A stretch of 64,000 nucleotides of DNA from Halopenitus salinus (GCF_042662125.1 NZ_JBHSXL010000006.1:341145-405144); one strand, 5' to 3'; positions 49,978-59,060 are shown, numbered from the stretch's first letter. Notes: generated by a model from the sequence alone, not told the origin. Made by a program: numbers and translations.

Positions 49978-51027
49978 ATGAGTAAATCGTATCTGGACGC
50001 CGCGGACGACGTCGCGGACGACGAGGTCGTGCGCGTCGGACTCAACGGGTTCGGCCGGATCGGCCGAAACGTGTTCCGCGCGACCCTCGAACACCCGCGG
50101 ATCGAGCTCGCCGGGATCAACGACGTGATGGACGCCGACGACGCCGCCTACCTCGCGAAGTACGACTCCGTGATGGGCCGTCTCGACGGGATCGAACTCG
50201 AGGACGGCTCGTTGACGATCGGCGGGACCTCGGTGCCGATCTACAACCGGCAGGACCCGGCCTCGCTGCCGTGGGACGACCTGGGCGTGGACGTCGCACT
50301 CGAGTGTACGGGCGTCTTCCGCACGTACGAGGACGCGAGCGCCCACCTGGAGGGGGGCGCGGAGACGGTGGTCATCTCGGCGCCGCCGAAGGGCGAAAAG
50401 CCGGTCAAACAGCTCGTCTACGGCGTGAACCACGACGAGTACGACGGCGAGTCGGTCGTCTCGAACGCCTCCTGTACGACGAACTCCATCACGCCCGTCG
50501 CGAAGGTGCTCGACGAGGAGTTCGGCATTCGGTCGGGCACGCTCACGACGATCCACGCCTACACGGGGTCCCAAAGCCTCATCGACGGCCCGATGGCGAA
50601 GACCCGTCGGGGTCGCGCCGCCGCCGAGAACATCGTGCCGACGACGACCGGCGCGGCCGGCGCGGCGACGGAGATCCTCCCGCAGTTGGAGGGGCGGATC
50701 GACGGGATGGCGATCCGGGTTCCGGTCCCGAACGGCTCGATCACCGAGTTCGTCGTCGACACGGAGGCGGACGTCACGGCGGAGGCCGTCAACGACGCGT
50801 TCCGCGAGGCGGCCGACTCGGGGCCGCTCGCCGGGGTGCTCGGATACACCGACGACGAGATCGTCTCGAGCGACGTCGTCGGGTTGCCGTTCTCGAGTTA
50901 CGTCGACCTCTCCTCGACGAACGCCATCGCCGGCGGCGAGCTGGTGAAGGTGCTCACCTGGTACGACAACGAGTACGGCTTCTCGAACCGGATGCTCGAC
51001 ATGGCGAGCTACGTCGCCGACAACTAA
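49978..51027 (+). CDS. gap: Glyceraldehyde-3-phosphate dehydrogenase, type I
   Basis: A 349-aa bacterial-type GAPDH. It has the NAD-binding start VGLNGFGRIGRNVFR, catalytic ASCTTNS (Cys166), HAYTGSQSLIDGP and the C-terminal WYDNEYGFSNRM. In Haloferax this type works in glycolysis (known for that genus). It forms an operon with pgk, whose start directly follows this stop. Confidence 0.95.
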   Translation: MSKSYLDAADDVADDEVVRVGLNGFGRIGRNVFRATLEHPRIELAGINDVMDADDAAYLAKYDSVMGRLDGIELEDGSLTIGGTSVPIYNRQDPASLPWDDLGVDVALECTGVFRTYEDASAHLEGGAETVVISAPPKGEKPVKQLVYGVNHDEYDGESVVSNASCTTNSITPVAKVLDEEFGIRSGTLTTIHAYTGSQSLIDGPMAKTRRGRAAAENIVPTTTGAAGAATEILPQLEGRIDGMAIRVPVPNGSITEFVVDTEADVTAEAVNDAFREAADSGPLAGVLGYTDDEIVSSDVVGLPFSSYVDLSSTNAIAGGELVKVLTWYDNEYGFSNRMLDMASYVADN

Positions 51028-52278
51028 ATGGCCGGGTCACCAGACTCCGATATGGCACGGTTCGAGACGATCGACGCGCTGCCGGCGGACTCGTGCGTGC
51101 TGGTCCGCCTCGATCTCAACTCGCCGATCGAGGACGGCGAGCCGCAGGACAACGAGCGGTTCGCGCGACACGCCGAGACGGTCCGCGAGCTGGTCGCGGC
51201 CGGCCACCGGGTCGTCTGTCTGGCCCACCAGGGACGTCCCGGAAACGACGACTTCACCACGCTTTCGGGTCATGCCCGGATCCTGGCGGAGCACGTCGGG
51301 CGGGAGGTGGCGTTCGTTCCCGACACCTACGGCCCGGAGGCCATCGAGGCCATCGAGGACGTCGAGCCGGGCGAGGTCCTGCTGTTGGAGAACGTCCGGA
51401 TGTGCGAGGGCGAACTTCCGGAGGAGGACCCGGAGACGAAGGCCGACACCGAGTTCGTTCGGACGCTCGCGCCGCGTTTCGACGCGTACGTCTGTGACGC
51501 CTACTCCGCGGCTCACCGGAGCCACGCCTCGCTCGTCGGGTTCCCGCTCGCGCTGCCGGCGTACGCCGGTCGGGTGATGGAGACGGAGTACGAGGCGAAC
51601 ACCGCGATCGCCACCCGCGAGTTCGACGGGCGGGTGACGATGGTGGTCGGCGGGACGAAGGCGACCGACGTCATCGACGTGATGGACGCGCTCGGCGACC
51701 GGGTCGACCGGTTCCTCCTCGGCGGCGTCGCGGGCGAGCTGTTCCTTCGAGCCGCCGGCCACCCCGTCGGCTACGACCTCGAGGGGATGGACCGCTTCGA
51801 CGACCAGTGGGAGCGAAACCACGGAACGATCGAATCGCTCCTCGAGGAGTACGGCGACCGGATCACCCTGGCGGTCGATCTGGCCTACGAGGACGCCGAG
51901 GGCGACCGCGGCGAGGTCGCCGTCGAGTCGATAGCCGAAAAGGAGACCGCCTACCTCGACGTCGGGACCGAGACCGTGATGGCCTACGAGCCGGTCATCG
52001 CGGACTCGGAGGCGGTCTTCTTGAAGGGCGCGCTCGGCGTCTTCGAGGACGAGCGGTTCGCCGTCGGGACGGTCGGCGTGCTCGAGGCGATGGCGGAGAC
52101 GGACTGCTTTTCGGTGGTCGGCGGGGGCGACACCGCCCGCGCGATCCGGCTGTACGACCTCGATGAGGACGACTTCTCGCACGTGTCGATCGCTGGCGGC
52201 GCCTACATCCGGGCGCTCACCGGCGAGCCCCTGGCGGCCGTCGAGGCGCTCGAGCGGGGCCGACCGCGCGAGGAGTGA
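51028..52278 (+). CDS. pgk: Phosphoglycerate kinase
   Basis: A 416-aa (or 408-aa) enzyme that makes ATP from 1,3-bisphosphoglycerate. It has VLVRLDLNSPIEDGE near the start, a substrate pocket AHQGRPGNDDF and DAYSAAHRSHAS in the N-domain. The nucleotide domain ends VGGGDTARA. The ATG at 51028 directly follows the gap stop; a second ATG at 51052 (MARFETIDAL) matches the usual N-terminus better, and either could be used. Coupling to gap is clear. Confidence 0.94.
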   Translation: MAGSPDSDMARFETIDALPADSCVLVRLDLNSPIEDGEPQDNERFARHAETVRELVAAGHRVVCLAHQGRPGNDDFTTLSGHARILAEHVGREVAFVPDTYGPEAIEAIEDVEPGEVLLLENVRMCEGELPEEDPETKADTEFVRTLAPRFDAYVCDAYSAAHRSHASLVGFPLALPAYAGRVMETEYEANTAIATREFDGRVTMVVGGTKATDVIDVMDALGDRVDRFLLGGVAGELFLRAAGHPVGYDLEGMDRFDDQWERNHGTIESLLEEYGDRITLAVDLAYEDAEGDRGEVAVESIAEKETAYLDVGTETVMAYEPVIADSEAVFLKGALGVFEDERFAVGTVGVLEAMAETDCFSVVGGGDTARAIRLYDLDEDDFSHVSIAGGAYIRALTGEPLAAVEALERGRPREE

Positions 52279-52302
52279 GTTCCGGGGAGAAAGCGATCGA
52301 CC

Positions 52303-53376
52303 TCAGTCGTCGGCCGTGACGAGTCCCGTCCCGGTCGACGGTTCCGCGAGGAGGCTCTCGAGTCCGACCCCGAGCGACTCGTCGGTCCGAGCCACGGACT
52401 CGACGGCGGGTACGTCCGTCGCGAGCGCGCGGATCGCGTCCACGTTCTCGGGGACGACGTCGGCCTCCTGGTGGACGTTCTCGAAGAGGTACAGATCCGA
52501 CCCCTGGAGCTGGATCGACTCGCCCCACACGCAGTTCTCCCAGAGGTCGCCCCGCGGGCGTCCCGCGTCCATCGCGTAGTCCTTGAGCGCGCCGCCGCCG
52601 TCGACGCCCGCACCCTCCGGGATGACGAAGACGCGCGACTCCGCCTCGAGGAGATCGCGGACCGCGCCGGCCTCGGGCGTCGACTCGAGCGTGACGTTGA
52701 GCCCGTGGGTGTGCATCCGGGTCACCGGCGCCTTCACCGCGAGCGTGTCGACGGCGATCCCGGGCAGGACCGTGTTCACGTCGGGACCGTGGTGGGAGGG
52801 AATCGAAACGGGATCGGGAACCACGTCGTTGATCGGGCCGCGGTCGGTCTCCGCGGGGTCGCCGCCGCGGCGGATCAGGGTGACGCGGGCCTTCTCGACG
52901 CCGTATTCCTCCTCGAGGGGGGCGAGAACACGCGAGAGCGCGGTCGTGTTACACGAGACGACGCGAGCGGACTCGGCGTCGGAGTCGCGAACGGCCTCGT
53001 AGTTCGCGCGGGCGTTGAACGAGACGTCCGCGACGTCGGCCGCCTCGCCGCCCTGGAGGATCGCGGGCGTGTCGTGGGCGGCGTACCGCGCGCGGTTCCG
53101 CTCGCCGATGCCGGCGGGACAGCAATCGACCACGACGTCGCTCGCCTCGATCAGGTCGTCGAGGTCGCCGGCGAGGTCGATCCCGGCGTCGGCGAACGCG
53201 TCGGCGCGCTCTGCGATCGCGGCGTGGAGATCGTAGCCGCGCCGGAGGGCCGCCTCGGCCTCGTAGTTCGGGCGCGTCTTCGCGACGCCGACGAGCGCCA
53301 TGTCGGGCTGGGCCGCGACCGCGTCCGCGACCCGTTTTCCGATCGTCCCGTATCCGTTCACACCCACGCGGATCAT
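52303..53376 (-). CDS. Glyceraldehyde-3-phosphate dehydrogenase, archaeal type II
   Basis: A 357-aa archaeal-type GAPDH. It has RVGVNGYGTIGKRVADAV at the N-terminus, catalytic VVSCNTTALSR (Cys142) and VVPDPVSIPSHHGPDV. The order differs from the bacterial enzyme at 49978. In Haloferax the type II enzyme serves gluconeogenesis, so the two here are probably regulated in opposite ways. It is convergent with pgk (24 bases between stops). A TATA element at 53402-53408 lies 26 bases before ATG 53376. Confidence 0.95.
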   Translation of the reverse strand: MIRVGVNGYGTIGKRVADAVAAQPDMALVGVAKTRPNYEAEAALRRGYDLHAAIAERADAFADAGIDLAGDLDDLIEASDVVVDCCPAGIGERNRARYAAHDTPAILQGGEAADVADVSFNARANYEAVRDSDAESARVVSCNTTALSRVLAPLEEEYGVEKARVTLIRRGGDPAETDRGPINDVVPDPVSIPSHHGPDVNTVLPGIAVDTLAVKAPVTRMHTHGLNVTLESTPEAGAVRDLLEAESRVFVIPEGAGVDGGGALKDYAMDAGRPRGDLWENCVWGESIQLQGSDLYLFENVHQEADVVPENVDAIRALATDVPAVESVARTDESLGVGLESLLAEPSTGTGLVTADD

Positions 53377-53401
53377 GTACCTGGACGTCCGGCCGCGAAC
53401 C

Positions 53402-53425
53402 GTATAATAGTTCCGAGAGTGGAAC
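53402..53425 (-). promoter_or_regulatory. Promoter and palindrome of the type II GAPDH gene
   Basis: ATTATAC (minus strand, 53402-53408) is the TATA box. Touching its upstream side is the palindrome GTTCC (53410-53414)-N6-GGAAC (53421-53425), placed where a repressor or activator could control access of TFB. The rest of 53426-53577 is A+T-rich and has another TATATATA (about 53511-53518). Confidence 0.55.
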
Positions 53426-53577
53426 GAATACGATAACTACGAAACGAGTAATAGATCGGTTGAAATCTCGGAATACGGGATGGAACACCGTTCGAAATTC
53501 AGTATATATACTCTATCTGTCCGAACCATCGCCGTGCGATCGAGCCGTATGGCAACGCCTAACGGGACGCCGACAAA

Positions 53578-54564
53578 ATGCCCGGCATGGACTCCGACGA
53601 ACCCGACGCGGTGACTCCCGAGGAGCTGGAGGCGGCGGCGCGGACCGCCGTCGGCCAGTGTCTGGGGATCGAGGCGGACGAATCGGTCGTGGTGATCACC
53701 GACGACGAGCGCCGAACGATCGGCGAGGCGCTTTATGCCGCCGCCGGCGAGCGCACGGAGGACGTCTCGATCCTGCGATACCCGCCGGGCGACCAACACG
53801 GCGCGGAGCCGCCGGCGCCGGTCGCGGCGGCGATGAGCGCCGCTGACGTGTTCCTCGCGCCGACCACGAAGAGCCTGAGCCACACCCGCGCCCGCGGCGC
53901 GGCCTGCGAGAAGGGCGCCCGGGGAGCGACGCTTCCGGGGATCACGGAGTCGGTGTTCACCACCGGCCTCGACGCGGACTACGAGGCGATCGCGGAGGCG
54001 TGTGCGGCCGTCCACGAGCGGGTCGCGGGCGCGGAGACGATCCGGATCACCACGGCGGCCGGAACCGACCTGACCGTCGAACCCGGCGGCCGCGAGTGGC
54101 AGACCGACACGGGCATCGTTCGGGAGCCGGGAGCGTTCTCGAACCTCCCTGCGGGCGAGGTGTTCGTCTCGCCCGTGACCGCGAGCGGGACCTACGTCGT
54201 CGACGGGACGATGCGGCCACACGGCCTGCTCGACCCCGACGAGCGGCTGGTCTTCGAGGTCGAGGACGGGTACGTCACGTCCATCTCGGATCCGGCGATC
54301 CGCGACCAGGTCGAGGCGGGCGCCGAGTCGGTCGGCCGCGACGCCTACAACCTCGCGGAACTCGGGATCGGCACCAACGTCGGCGTCGAGCAGCTCGTCG
54401 GGTCCGTGCTGCTCGACGAGAAGGCCGCCGGGACGGTCCACGTCGCGATCGGCGACGACGCGAGCATCGGCGGCGACGTCGAGGCCCCGTTGCACCTCGA
54501 CGGGATCATTCGCGATCCGACGGTGTACGTCGACGGCGAGGCCATGGATCTGCCGTCGGCGTGA
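53578..54564 (+). CDS. Aminopeptidase T (M29)-like protein
   Basis: A 328-aa protein with features of the M29 (aminopeptidase T/leucyl aminopeptidase) family: an N-terminal alpha/beta half with ADVFLAPTTKSLSHTRAR, and a C-terminal half with AGTDLTVEPGGREWQTDTG, NLPAGEVFVSP and NVAELGIGTN-type sequence (NLAELGIGTNVG). VHVAIGDDASIGGDV and DGII near the C-terminus fit the metal-site region. Haloarchaeal members are annotated as leucyl aminopeptidase. The ATG at 53587 is an alternative start. The spacer upstream has a TATATATA near 53511. Confidence 0.82.
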   Translation: MPGMDSDEPDAVTPEELEAAARTAVGQCLGIEADESVVVITDDERRTIGEALYAAAGERTEDVSILRYPPGDQHGAEPPAPVAAAMSAADVFLAPTTKSLSHTRARGAACEKGARGATLPGITESVFTTGLDADYEAIAEACAAVHERVAGAETIRITTAAGTDLTVEPGGREWQTDTGIVREPGAFSNLPAGEVFVSPVTASGTYVVDGTMRPHGLLDPDERLVFEVEDGYVTSISDPAIRDQVEAGAESVGRDAYNLAELGIGTNVGVEQLVGSVLLDEKAAGTVHVAIGDDASIGGDVEAPLHLDGIIRDPTVYVDGEAMDLPSA

Positions 54565-54647
54565 CCGGTCTCCGGCCCACGCCAGCCCCTCCCACGACCC
54601 GATCGACAAACGCGGACTTTTACCGCCAGGACGGCTATCGGCGGGCA

Positions 54648-55298
54648 ATGAGCGATCAACGCGAGCGGGTCGGACTCGTCTGTCCCTCCTGTTCGACCGC
54701 GGAGCCGACGGTCCACGAGGTGCTCAAGCCCGGCGGGACCGCGACGGTCAGATGCACCGAGTGCGGACACACGCACAAAACCGAGATCCCCGAGCCCGAA
54801 ACGGTCGATCTCGACATCGTCGTCTCCCAGGACGGCGAGTCCTTCTCGACGACGATGACGGTTCCGGCCGACACCTACGCGGAGATCGGCGGCGAGTTCG
54901 TCGTGGACACGCCCGACGCGCTGTTGCAGGCGCGGGTGACCGGGATCGAGGTCGGCGAGGAACGCCGGGTCGAGGAGGCCGACGTCGCGGACGTGGAGAC
55001 GCTGTGGACTCGGGCGGTCGACAACGTCTCGGTGAAGGTGACGCTTCACCCCGCCGACGGCGATCGCGAGCACACGCGCGCGCTCACGGTGAACGTCCCC
55101 GGCGATCACGAGTTCGAGGTGGCGGAAACGGAGACGTTCGGCGAGGAGGAGTTCACGATCGAGGGGATCCAGATCCGCGAGAACGCGCCGGAATACCGGT
55201 TCGACAAGCTCGATCACGACGGCGACACCGCGTTCGCAAAGGACGTAAAGCGGCTCTACGCGCGCGATGAGACCTCGAGCGCGTGGTCGGCGTGGTGA
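54648..55298 (+). CDS. Zinc-finger protein (HVO_0476 family)
   Basis: A 216-aa protein with an N-terminal treble-clef-like zinc site (CPSC at about 12-15, CTEC at about 36-39). A beta-rich domain follows (DLDIVVSQDGESFSTTM, PADTYAEIGGEF) and a C-terminal part has VKVTLHPADGD and IRENAPEYRFD. It matches the haloarchaeal HVO_0476 zinc-finger family by memory. Function unknown. CGGACTTTTACC lies about 30 bases before ATG 54648. Confidence 0.85.
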   Translation: MSDQRERVGLVCPSCSTAEPTVHEVLKPGGTATVRCTECGHTHKTEIPEPETVDLDIVVSQDGESFSTTMTVPADTYAEIGGEFVVDTPDALLQARVTGIEVGEERRVEEADVADVETLWTRAVDNVSVKVTLHPADGDREHTRALTVNVPGDHEFEVAETETFGEEEFTIEGIQIRENAPEYRFDKLDHDGDTAFAKDVKRLYARDETSSAWSAW

Positions 55299-55431
55299 GG
55301 ATCCGATGGCGGGCGCATCCACCACGTCGATCACGAGCGCGTGATCGATCTAGCGGGCGGCCGGGCACGAACGCGATAAGCCCGACGACGCGGCCGCAGC
55401 ATTCAGGTCGGAACGGTCCGTAGCGTGTGGT

Positions 55432-56076
55432 ATGTCCGCATCCGACGCCCGCGATCGGCTCATCGAGCGGCTGTCCCGGCGTCGGGACACGAGCGAGCGC
55501 GTGCTCGAGGCGATGCGGTCGGTGCCGCGTCACGAATTCGTTCCCGACGCGACGCCCGAACGCGCCTACGCCGACCGACCCCTCCCGATCGGCGACGGCC
55601 AGACGATAAGCGCGCCGCACATGGTGGCGATCATGGTCGACCTGCTCGATCTCGAGGCCGGCGATCGCGTCCTCGAGATCGGCACCGGCTGCGGCTACCA
55701 CGCCGCCGTCACCGCGGAGCTCGTCGGGGAGAGCGGCGCGGTCTACGGGGTCGAATACGTCGCCCACCTGGCCGAGGCCGCACGCGATCGCCTGGAGCGC
55801 CTCGGCTACGGAGGGATCGTGGACGTCCTCGTCGGCGACGGCCACGAGGGGTGGCCCGAACACGCCCCCTACGATGCCGCCTACCTGACCTGTGCGGCCG
55901 AGGATGGGGTTCCGGACGCCATCGTCGAGCAGACCCGCGAGGGGGGCCACATCGTCGCGCCGATCGGCGGACGCGCCCACCAGGAGCTGGTTCGGCTGAC
56001 GGTCACGCCCGAAGGTACGGATCGCGAGTCCCACGGCGGCGTGCGGTTCGTGCCGATGGTCGATAGCGACTCGTGA
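55432..56076 (+). CDS. pcm: Protein-L-isoaspartate O-methyltransferase
   Basis: A 214-aa PCMT that methylates isoaspartyl residues in damaged proteins. It has VPRHEFVPD, DGQTISAPHMVAIM, the SAM-binding motif VLEIGTGCGYHAAV and the C-terminal GGHIVAPIGGRAHQEL. All key motifs are intact. It is followed in the same direction, after 105 bases, by a diverged paralogue. Confidence 0.94.
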   Translation: MSASDARDRLIERLSRRRDTSERVLEAMRSVPRHEFVPDATPERAYADRPLPIGDGQTISAPHMVAIMVDLLDLEAGDRVLEIGTGCGYHAAVTAELVGESGAVYGVEYVAHLAEAARDRLERLGYGGIVDVLVGDGHEGWPEHAPYDAAYLTCAAEDGVPDAIVEQTREGGHIVAPIGGRAHQELVRLTVTPEGTDRESHGGVRFVPMVDSDS

Positions 56077-56181
56077 AGATCGGGACCGAGAGCCGGAAGA
56101 GACCGATGGAGGAGGTCGTCCGGGGAGACGTCCCCCGCCACCGAGCGTGCGGTTCATTACGACCGAGCGCCGATCCGGCGT

Positions 56182-57024
56182 ATGGACGAGACGGCGCTTC
56201 GGGCGGACATGATCGAGAGCCTCGAGCACCGCCTCGATCGCCCGCTCTCGGAGGGTCTCCTCGACGCGCTCCAGCGCGTCCCCCGTGAGGCGTTCGTCCC
56301 CGACGCGCCGTACGCGAACCGGCCGACCGAGGTACACGGGACCAGGGCGCTCTCGCCCGCGACCGTCGCCCGAATGGTCTCCGCGCTCGCCCCCGAGGAG
56401 GGCGACGAGACGCTCGTGGTCGGCGCCGGGGTCGGCTACACCGCGGCGATCCTCGCGGAGATCGTGGGGGCCAGACGCGTTCACGCGATCGACGTCGATC
56501 GCGAACTGGTCGCGCTCGCCCGATCGAACCTCGCGAGCGCGAACTACGATCCGGTTCTCGTCGATCGGCGGGACGGAAGCGAGGGGCTTCCGGAGTACGC
56601 CCCCTTCGACCGGGTCCTGCTCGAGGCGGCGGCGGTACGGCCTCCCAGAAGGCTGCTCGCACAGCTGGCCGAGGACGGCCGGCTCGTCTTTCCTCGGGGA
56701 ACCGGCGCTCAAACCCTCGTCGCCGTTCGACCGCGTCGAACCGACGGGGTGGACCGATCCCCGGATGCGGACCGATCCCCGGAGCCGACCGGACCGGATG
56801 ACCGGACGCGAGGGATCGAACGAACGGGAACGCCCGGAACGGACGGACTACAGATCCTCGAGGAGGCCGGACCGGTCCAGCTTCGGCCGCTGCTCGTCGC
56901 GGGCGAGCGGGGCGGGATCGAACGAAACCGAACCCGACGCGAGGACGCCGAGTTCTCGAAGCGGGGGTACTTCGCGAAACAGGGCTGGGAGCAGGAGTGG
57001 GTCGACTGGGAGGACCAGCGTTGA
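56182..57024 (+). CDS. Diverged PCMT-like methyltransferase paralogue
   Basis: A 280-aa protein with the PCMT layout: LQRVPREAFVPDAPYANRP, then LVVGAGVGYTAAILAEI as SAM motif I and GRLVFPRGTGAQTLVAV near the end of the core. The substrate motif SAPHM is replaced by LSPATVARM. After the core a charged insertion of about 35 residues (near 195-230, PDADRSPEPTGPDD) precedes a C-terminal domain ending EFSKRGYFAKQGWEQEWV, which ordinary PCMTs lack. SAM binding seems kept, but the substrate is probably different. Confidence 0.87.
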   Translation: MDETALRADMIESLEHRLDRPLSEGLLDALQRVPREAFVPDAPYANRPTEVHGTRALSPATVARMVSALAPEEGDETLVVGAGVGYTAAILAEIVGARRVHAIDVDRELVALARSNLASANYDPVLVDRRDGSEGLPEYAPFDRVLLEAAAVRPPRRLLAQLAEDGRLVFPRGTGAQTLVAVRPRRTDGVDRSPDADRSPEPTGPDDRTRGIERTGTPGTDGLQILEEAGPVQLRPLLVAGERGGIERNRTRREDAEFSKRGYFAKQGWEQEWVDWEDQR

Positions 57025-57104
57025 CCGATCTCGTCCCGGTGGCACCCTGTCGCCGGAGTCGTCACTGACGACGGGGGTCACCTATCCGGTTCTCGTCGAT
57101 CACC

Positions 57105-57235
57105 GTCCCCGTGTCCCCGTCCTCGTCCCCGTGTCCCCGTCCTCGTCCCCGTGTCCCCGTCCTCGTCCCCGTGTCCCCGTCCTCGTCCCCGTGTCCCCGT
57201 CCTCGTCCCCGTGTCCCCGCCCTCGTCCCCGTCCT
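57105..57235. repeat. Minisatellite, 20-bp unit, about 6.5 copies
   Basis: The unit CCTCGTCCCCGTGTCCCCGT is repeated without spacers. Copies from 57121 to 57200 are identical, the outer ones slightly changed. It fills most of the 57025-57243 gap between two convergent genes. The unit is itself two related 10-mers, which points to replication slippage. No ORF in it is credible. Confidence 0.95.
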
Positions 57236-57243
57236 CCTCCCCA

Positions 57244-57711
57244 TCACTCCGCGACGACGAGGATCTCCGTGTTCTCCCGATCGTCGGTGTACTCGCTTCC
57301 CGCGGGAGGTTTGACGTCGATCGAGAGCGTCCCGTCGACCTGGTTGGGACCGAGTTCGGGCTCGACCGTGACCGTGGCCACTCCGGAGCCGTCCGTCCGT
57401 GCCGTCTCGACCCCGTCGATCCGCGCCGTCTCCCCGCGGACGACGACCGTGGCGTCGGCGACGGGCGTTCCGTCCGGATCGACGACGGTCAACTCGAGGT
57501 CCTGGCTTCCCGGCGTGATCACCTCCGGCTCCGGCTGGACGTCCAGCTCCACGACCGCGAGTCCCTGGATGCCGTTCACCATGCTCATCATGACGCTCAA
57601 GCTCGCGACGCCGACGACGAGGGCGATGACGAGCCGGATCGGGAGCCCCTCGATGGCGCGTTCGTCGCGGCGAAACTCGGCGGATAGCACGGCGATGCCG
57701 TCTTCGATCAT
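57244..57711 (-). CDS. Membrane-anchored protein with carboxypeptidase-regulatory-like domain
   Basis: A 155-aa protein. A short cytoplasmic start (MIEDGIAVLSAEFRRDERAI) and one helix (PIRLVIALVVGVASLSVMMSM) are followed by a beta-sandwich with LELTVVDPDGTPVADATVVV, the carboxypeptidase regulatory-like pattern, and a C-terminus IDVKPPAGSEYTDDREN. It probably displays a small adhesive or structural domain outside the cell. ATG 57711 lies about 26 bases past a TATA-like CGTTTATG (minus strand, about 57736-57743); ATGs at 57720 and 57738 are possible. Confidence 0.8.
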   Translation of the reverse strand: MIEDGIAVLSAEFRRDERAIEGLPIRLVIALVVGVASLSVMMSMVNGIQGLAVVELDVQPEPEVITPGSQDLELTVVDPDGTPVADATVVVRGETARIDGVETARTDGSGVATVTVEPELGPNQVDGTLSIDVKPPAGSEYTDDRENTEILVVAE

Positions 57712-57785
57712 ACGGCCCATGGACCCGGAATCGGTCATAAACGTACGGACGAAAGTTCTTGTGGGAGGGGGGACCAGTCCCCTCG

Positions 57786-59036
57786 ATGCAGGTGGACGAC
57801 CGCAATCGAGCCGCGGGCGGCGAACGGGATCCGAAGCCGGGTGCAGATCCGAAGCCGGGGGTGGATCCGGAACCGGGGCCAGACTCGGAGCCGAAACCGG
57901 GGTCGGGACGGAGACCGAAAGCAGGAGGGGCCGCACACGTGCTCGGGCGGGAGGGAACCGCCGGCGGAGCCATTCTGGATGTCGGTGCGTTCCTCGCGCG
58001 GGACGGGAGCACCGGCGCGCCGGTCGCGATCGACGCCGAGAACCCGCACGCGGGGGTATTAGTCGGAAAGCGTGGAACCGGGAAGTCATACACGCTCGGG
58101 GTGATCGCGGAGGAGCTCGCCCGCGTCGAGGGCGTCTCCCCGATCGTCCTCGATCCGATGGGGGTCTTCGCCGGGCTGGGAGAACTGCCCGGTGGCCGCG
58201 TGATCGACGCCCGGATCGACCCCGCGACGCTGTCCCCCGACGTCTGGCCGGAACTCCTCGGGCTCGATCCGACCGGGGCCGCCGGAAGCCTCCTGTGGCG
58301 AACCGTCGAAAGGCGGCAAAACGGCTGTGGAGCGCTCGCTACCGCTTCCGAGGACGACCCGACCTCGATCGCGGGGATTCTGGCGGAAATAGAGACGGCC
58401 GACGCTCCAGACCCGGTCAAGCGGGCGGCCTCGAACCACCTTCGGCTCGCGGACGCGTGGGGCATCTTCGATCCGGCGGCGCCGACCATGGGCGAGCTGA
58501 CGGGAGCCGAAGCGACGGTGATCGACTGTCGATCGTTGACCCCGGCGGCCATGGCGGCCGTCGGACACGTGATCGCTCGGGGTCTCTACGACTACCGGAT
58601 CGAGAGGGGAACGGGTCCGCTCCCCTGGCTGCTCGTCGACGAGGCGCACGCCTTCCTCGAGGGGATCGGGGAACCGGCGTTTCGAACGCTTTTCACCCGC
58701 GGTCGGACGCCCGGTGTGAGCCTCGTGTGTGCGACCCAGCGTCCGAGCGCGCTCCCCGACGTGGCCGTCTCGCAGGCGGATCTCGTGATCGCCCACCGCC
58801 TGACCGCGGAGCGGGACGTCGACGCGCTCCGGGACGCACAGCCGGCCTATCTCGGGGAGGACCTGGGCCGGGTCCTGCCGAGCGGAACGGGCGAGGCCCT
58901 CGTCGTCGACGACCGGACCGAGAGCGCACACGTCGTCCGGGTCCGCGAGCGGCGGACGCCCCACGGCGGTGACAGTCCGACCGCGAGCGGCATCGAGGCG
59001 AACCGGGCGAGGGCGGCGCGCCGTCGTAATGGATAA
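57786..59036 (+). CDS. HerA/VirB4-like P-loop ATPase
   Basis: A 416-aa ATPase. After a Pro-rich repeated N-terminus (about 15-40, DPKPGADPKPGVDPEPG) comes Walker A LVGKRGTGKS (92-101), LDPMGVFAGL, Walker B WLLVDEAHAFL (about 285) and the arginine-finger-like FTRGRTPGVSLVCATQRP. This is the HerA/FtsK-type hexameric motor pattern. No NurA nuclease gene lies nearby, and the function is open. The start is taken at ATG 57786. Confidence 0.88.
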   Translation: MQVDDRNRAAGGERDPKPGADPKPGVDPEPGPDSEPKPGSGRRPKAGGAAHVLGREGTAGGAILDVGAFLARDGSTGAPVAIDAENPHAGVLVGKRGTGKSYTLGVIAEELARVEGVSPIVLDPMGVFAGLGELPGGRVIDARIDPATLSPDVWPELLGLDPTGAAGSLLWRTVERRQNGCGALATASEDDPTSIAGILAEIETADAPDPVKRAASNHLRLADAWGIFDPAAPTMGELTGAEATVIDCRSLTPAAMAAVGHVIARGLYDYRIERGTGPLPWLLVDEAHAFLEGIGEPAFRTLFTRGRTPGVSLVCATQRPSALPDVAVSQADLVIAHRLTAERDVDALRDAQPAYLGEDLGRVLPSGTGEALVVDDRTESAHVVRVRERRTPHGGDSPTASGIEANRARAARRRNG

Positions 59037-59060
59037 CCGAACGGGCCAAGACGTCGAGGT

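Noticed and set aside
57105..57235. Possible CRISPR array
   Set aside because: The repeats are contiguous without spacers and no cas genes are present, so it is a minisatellite.
58990..59060. Fluoride riboswitch before the crcB pair
   Set aside because: The 24-base gap between the ATPase stop and crcB is too short, and no conserved crcB-motif fold is visible.
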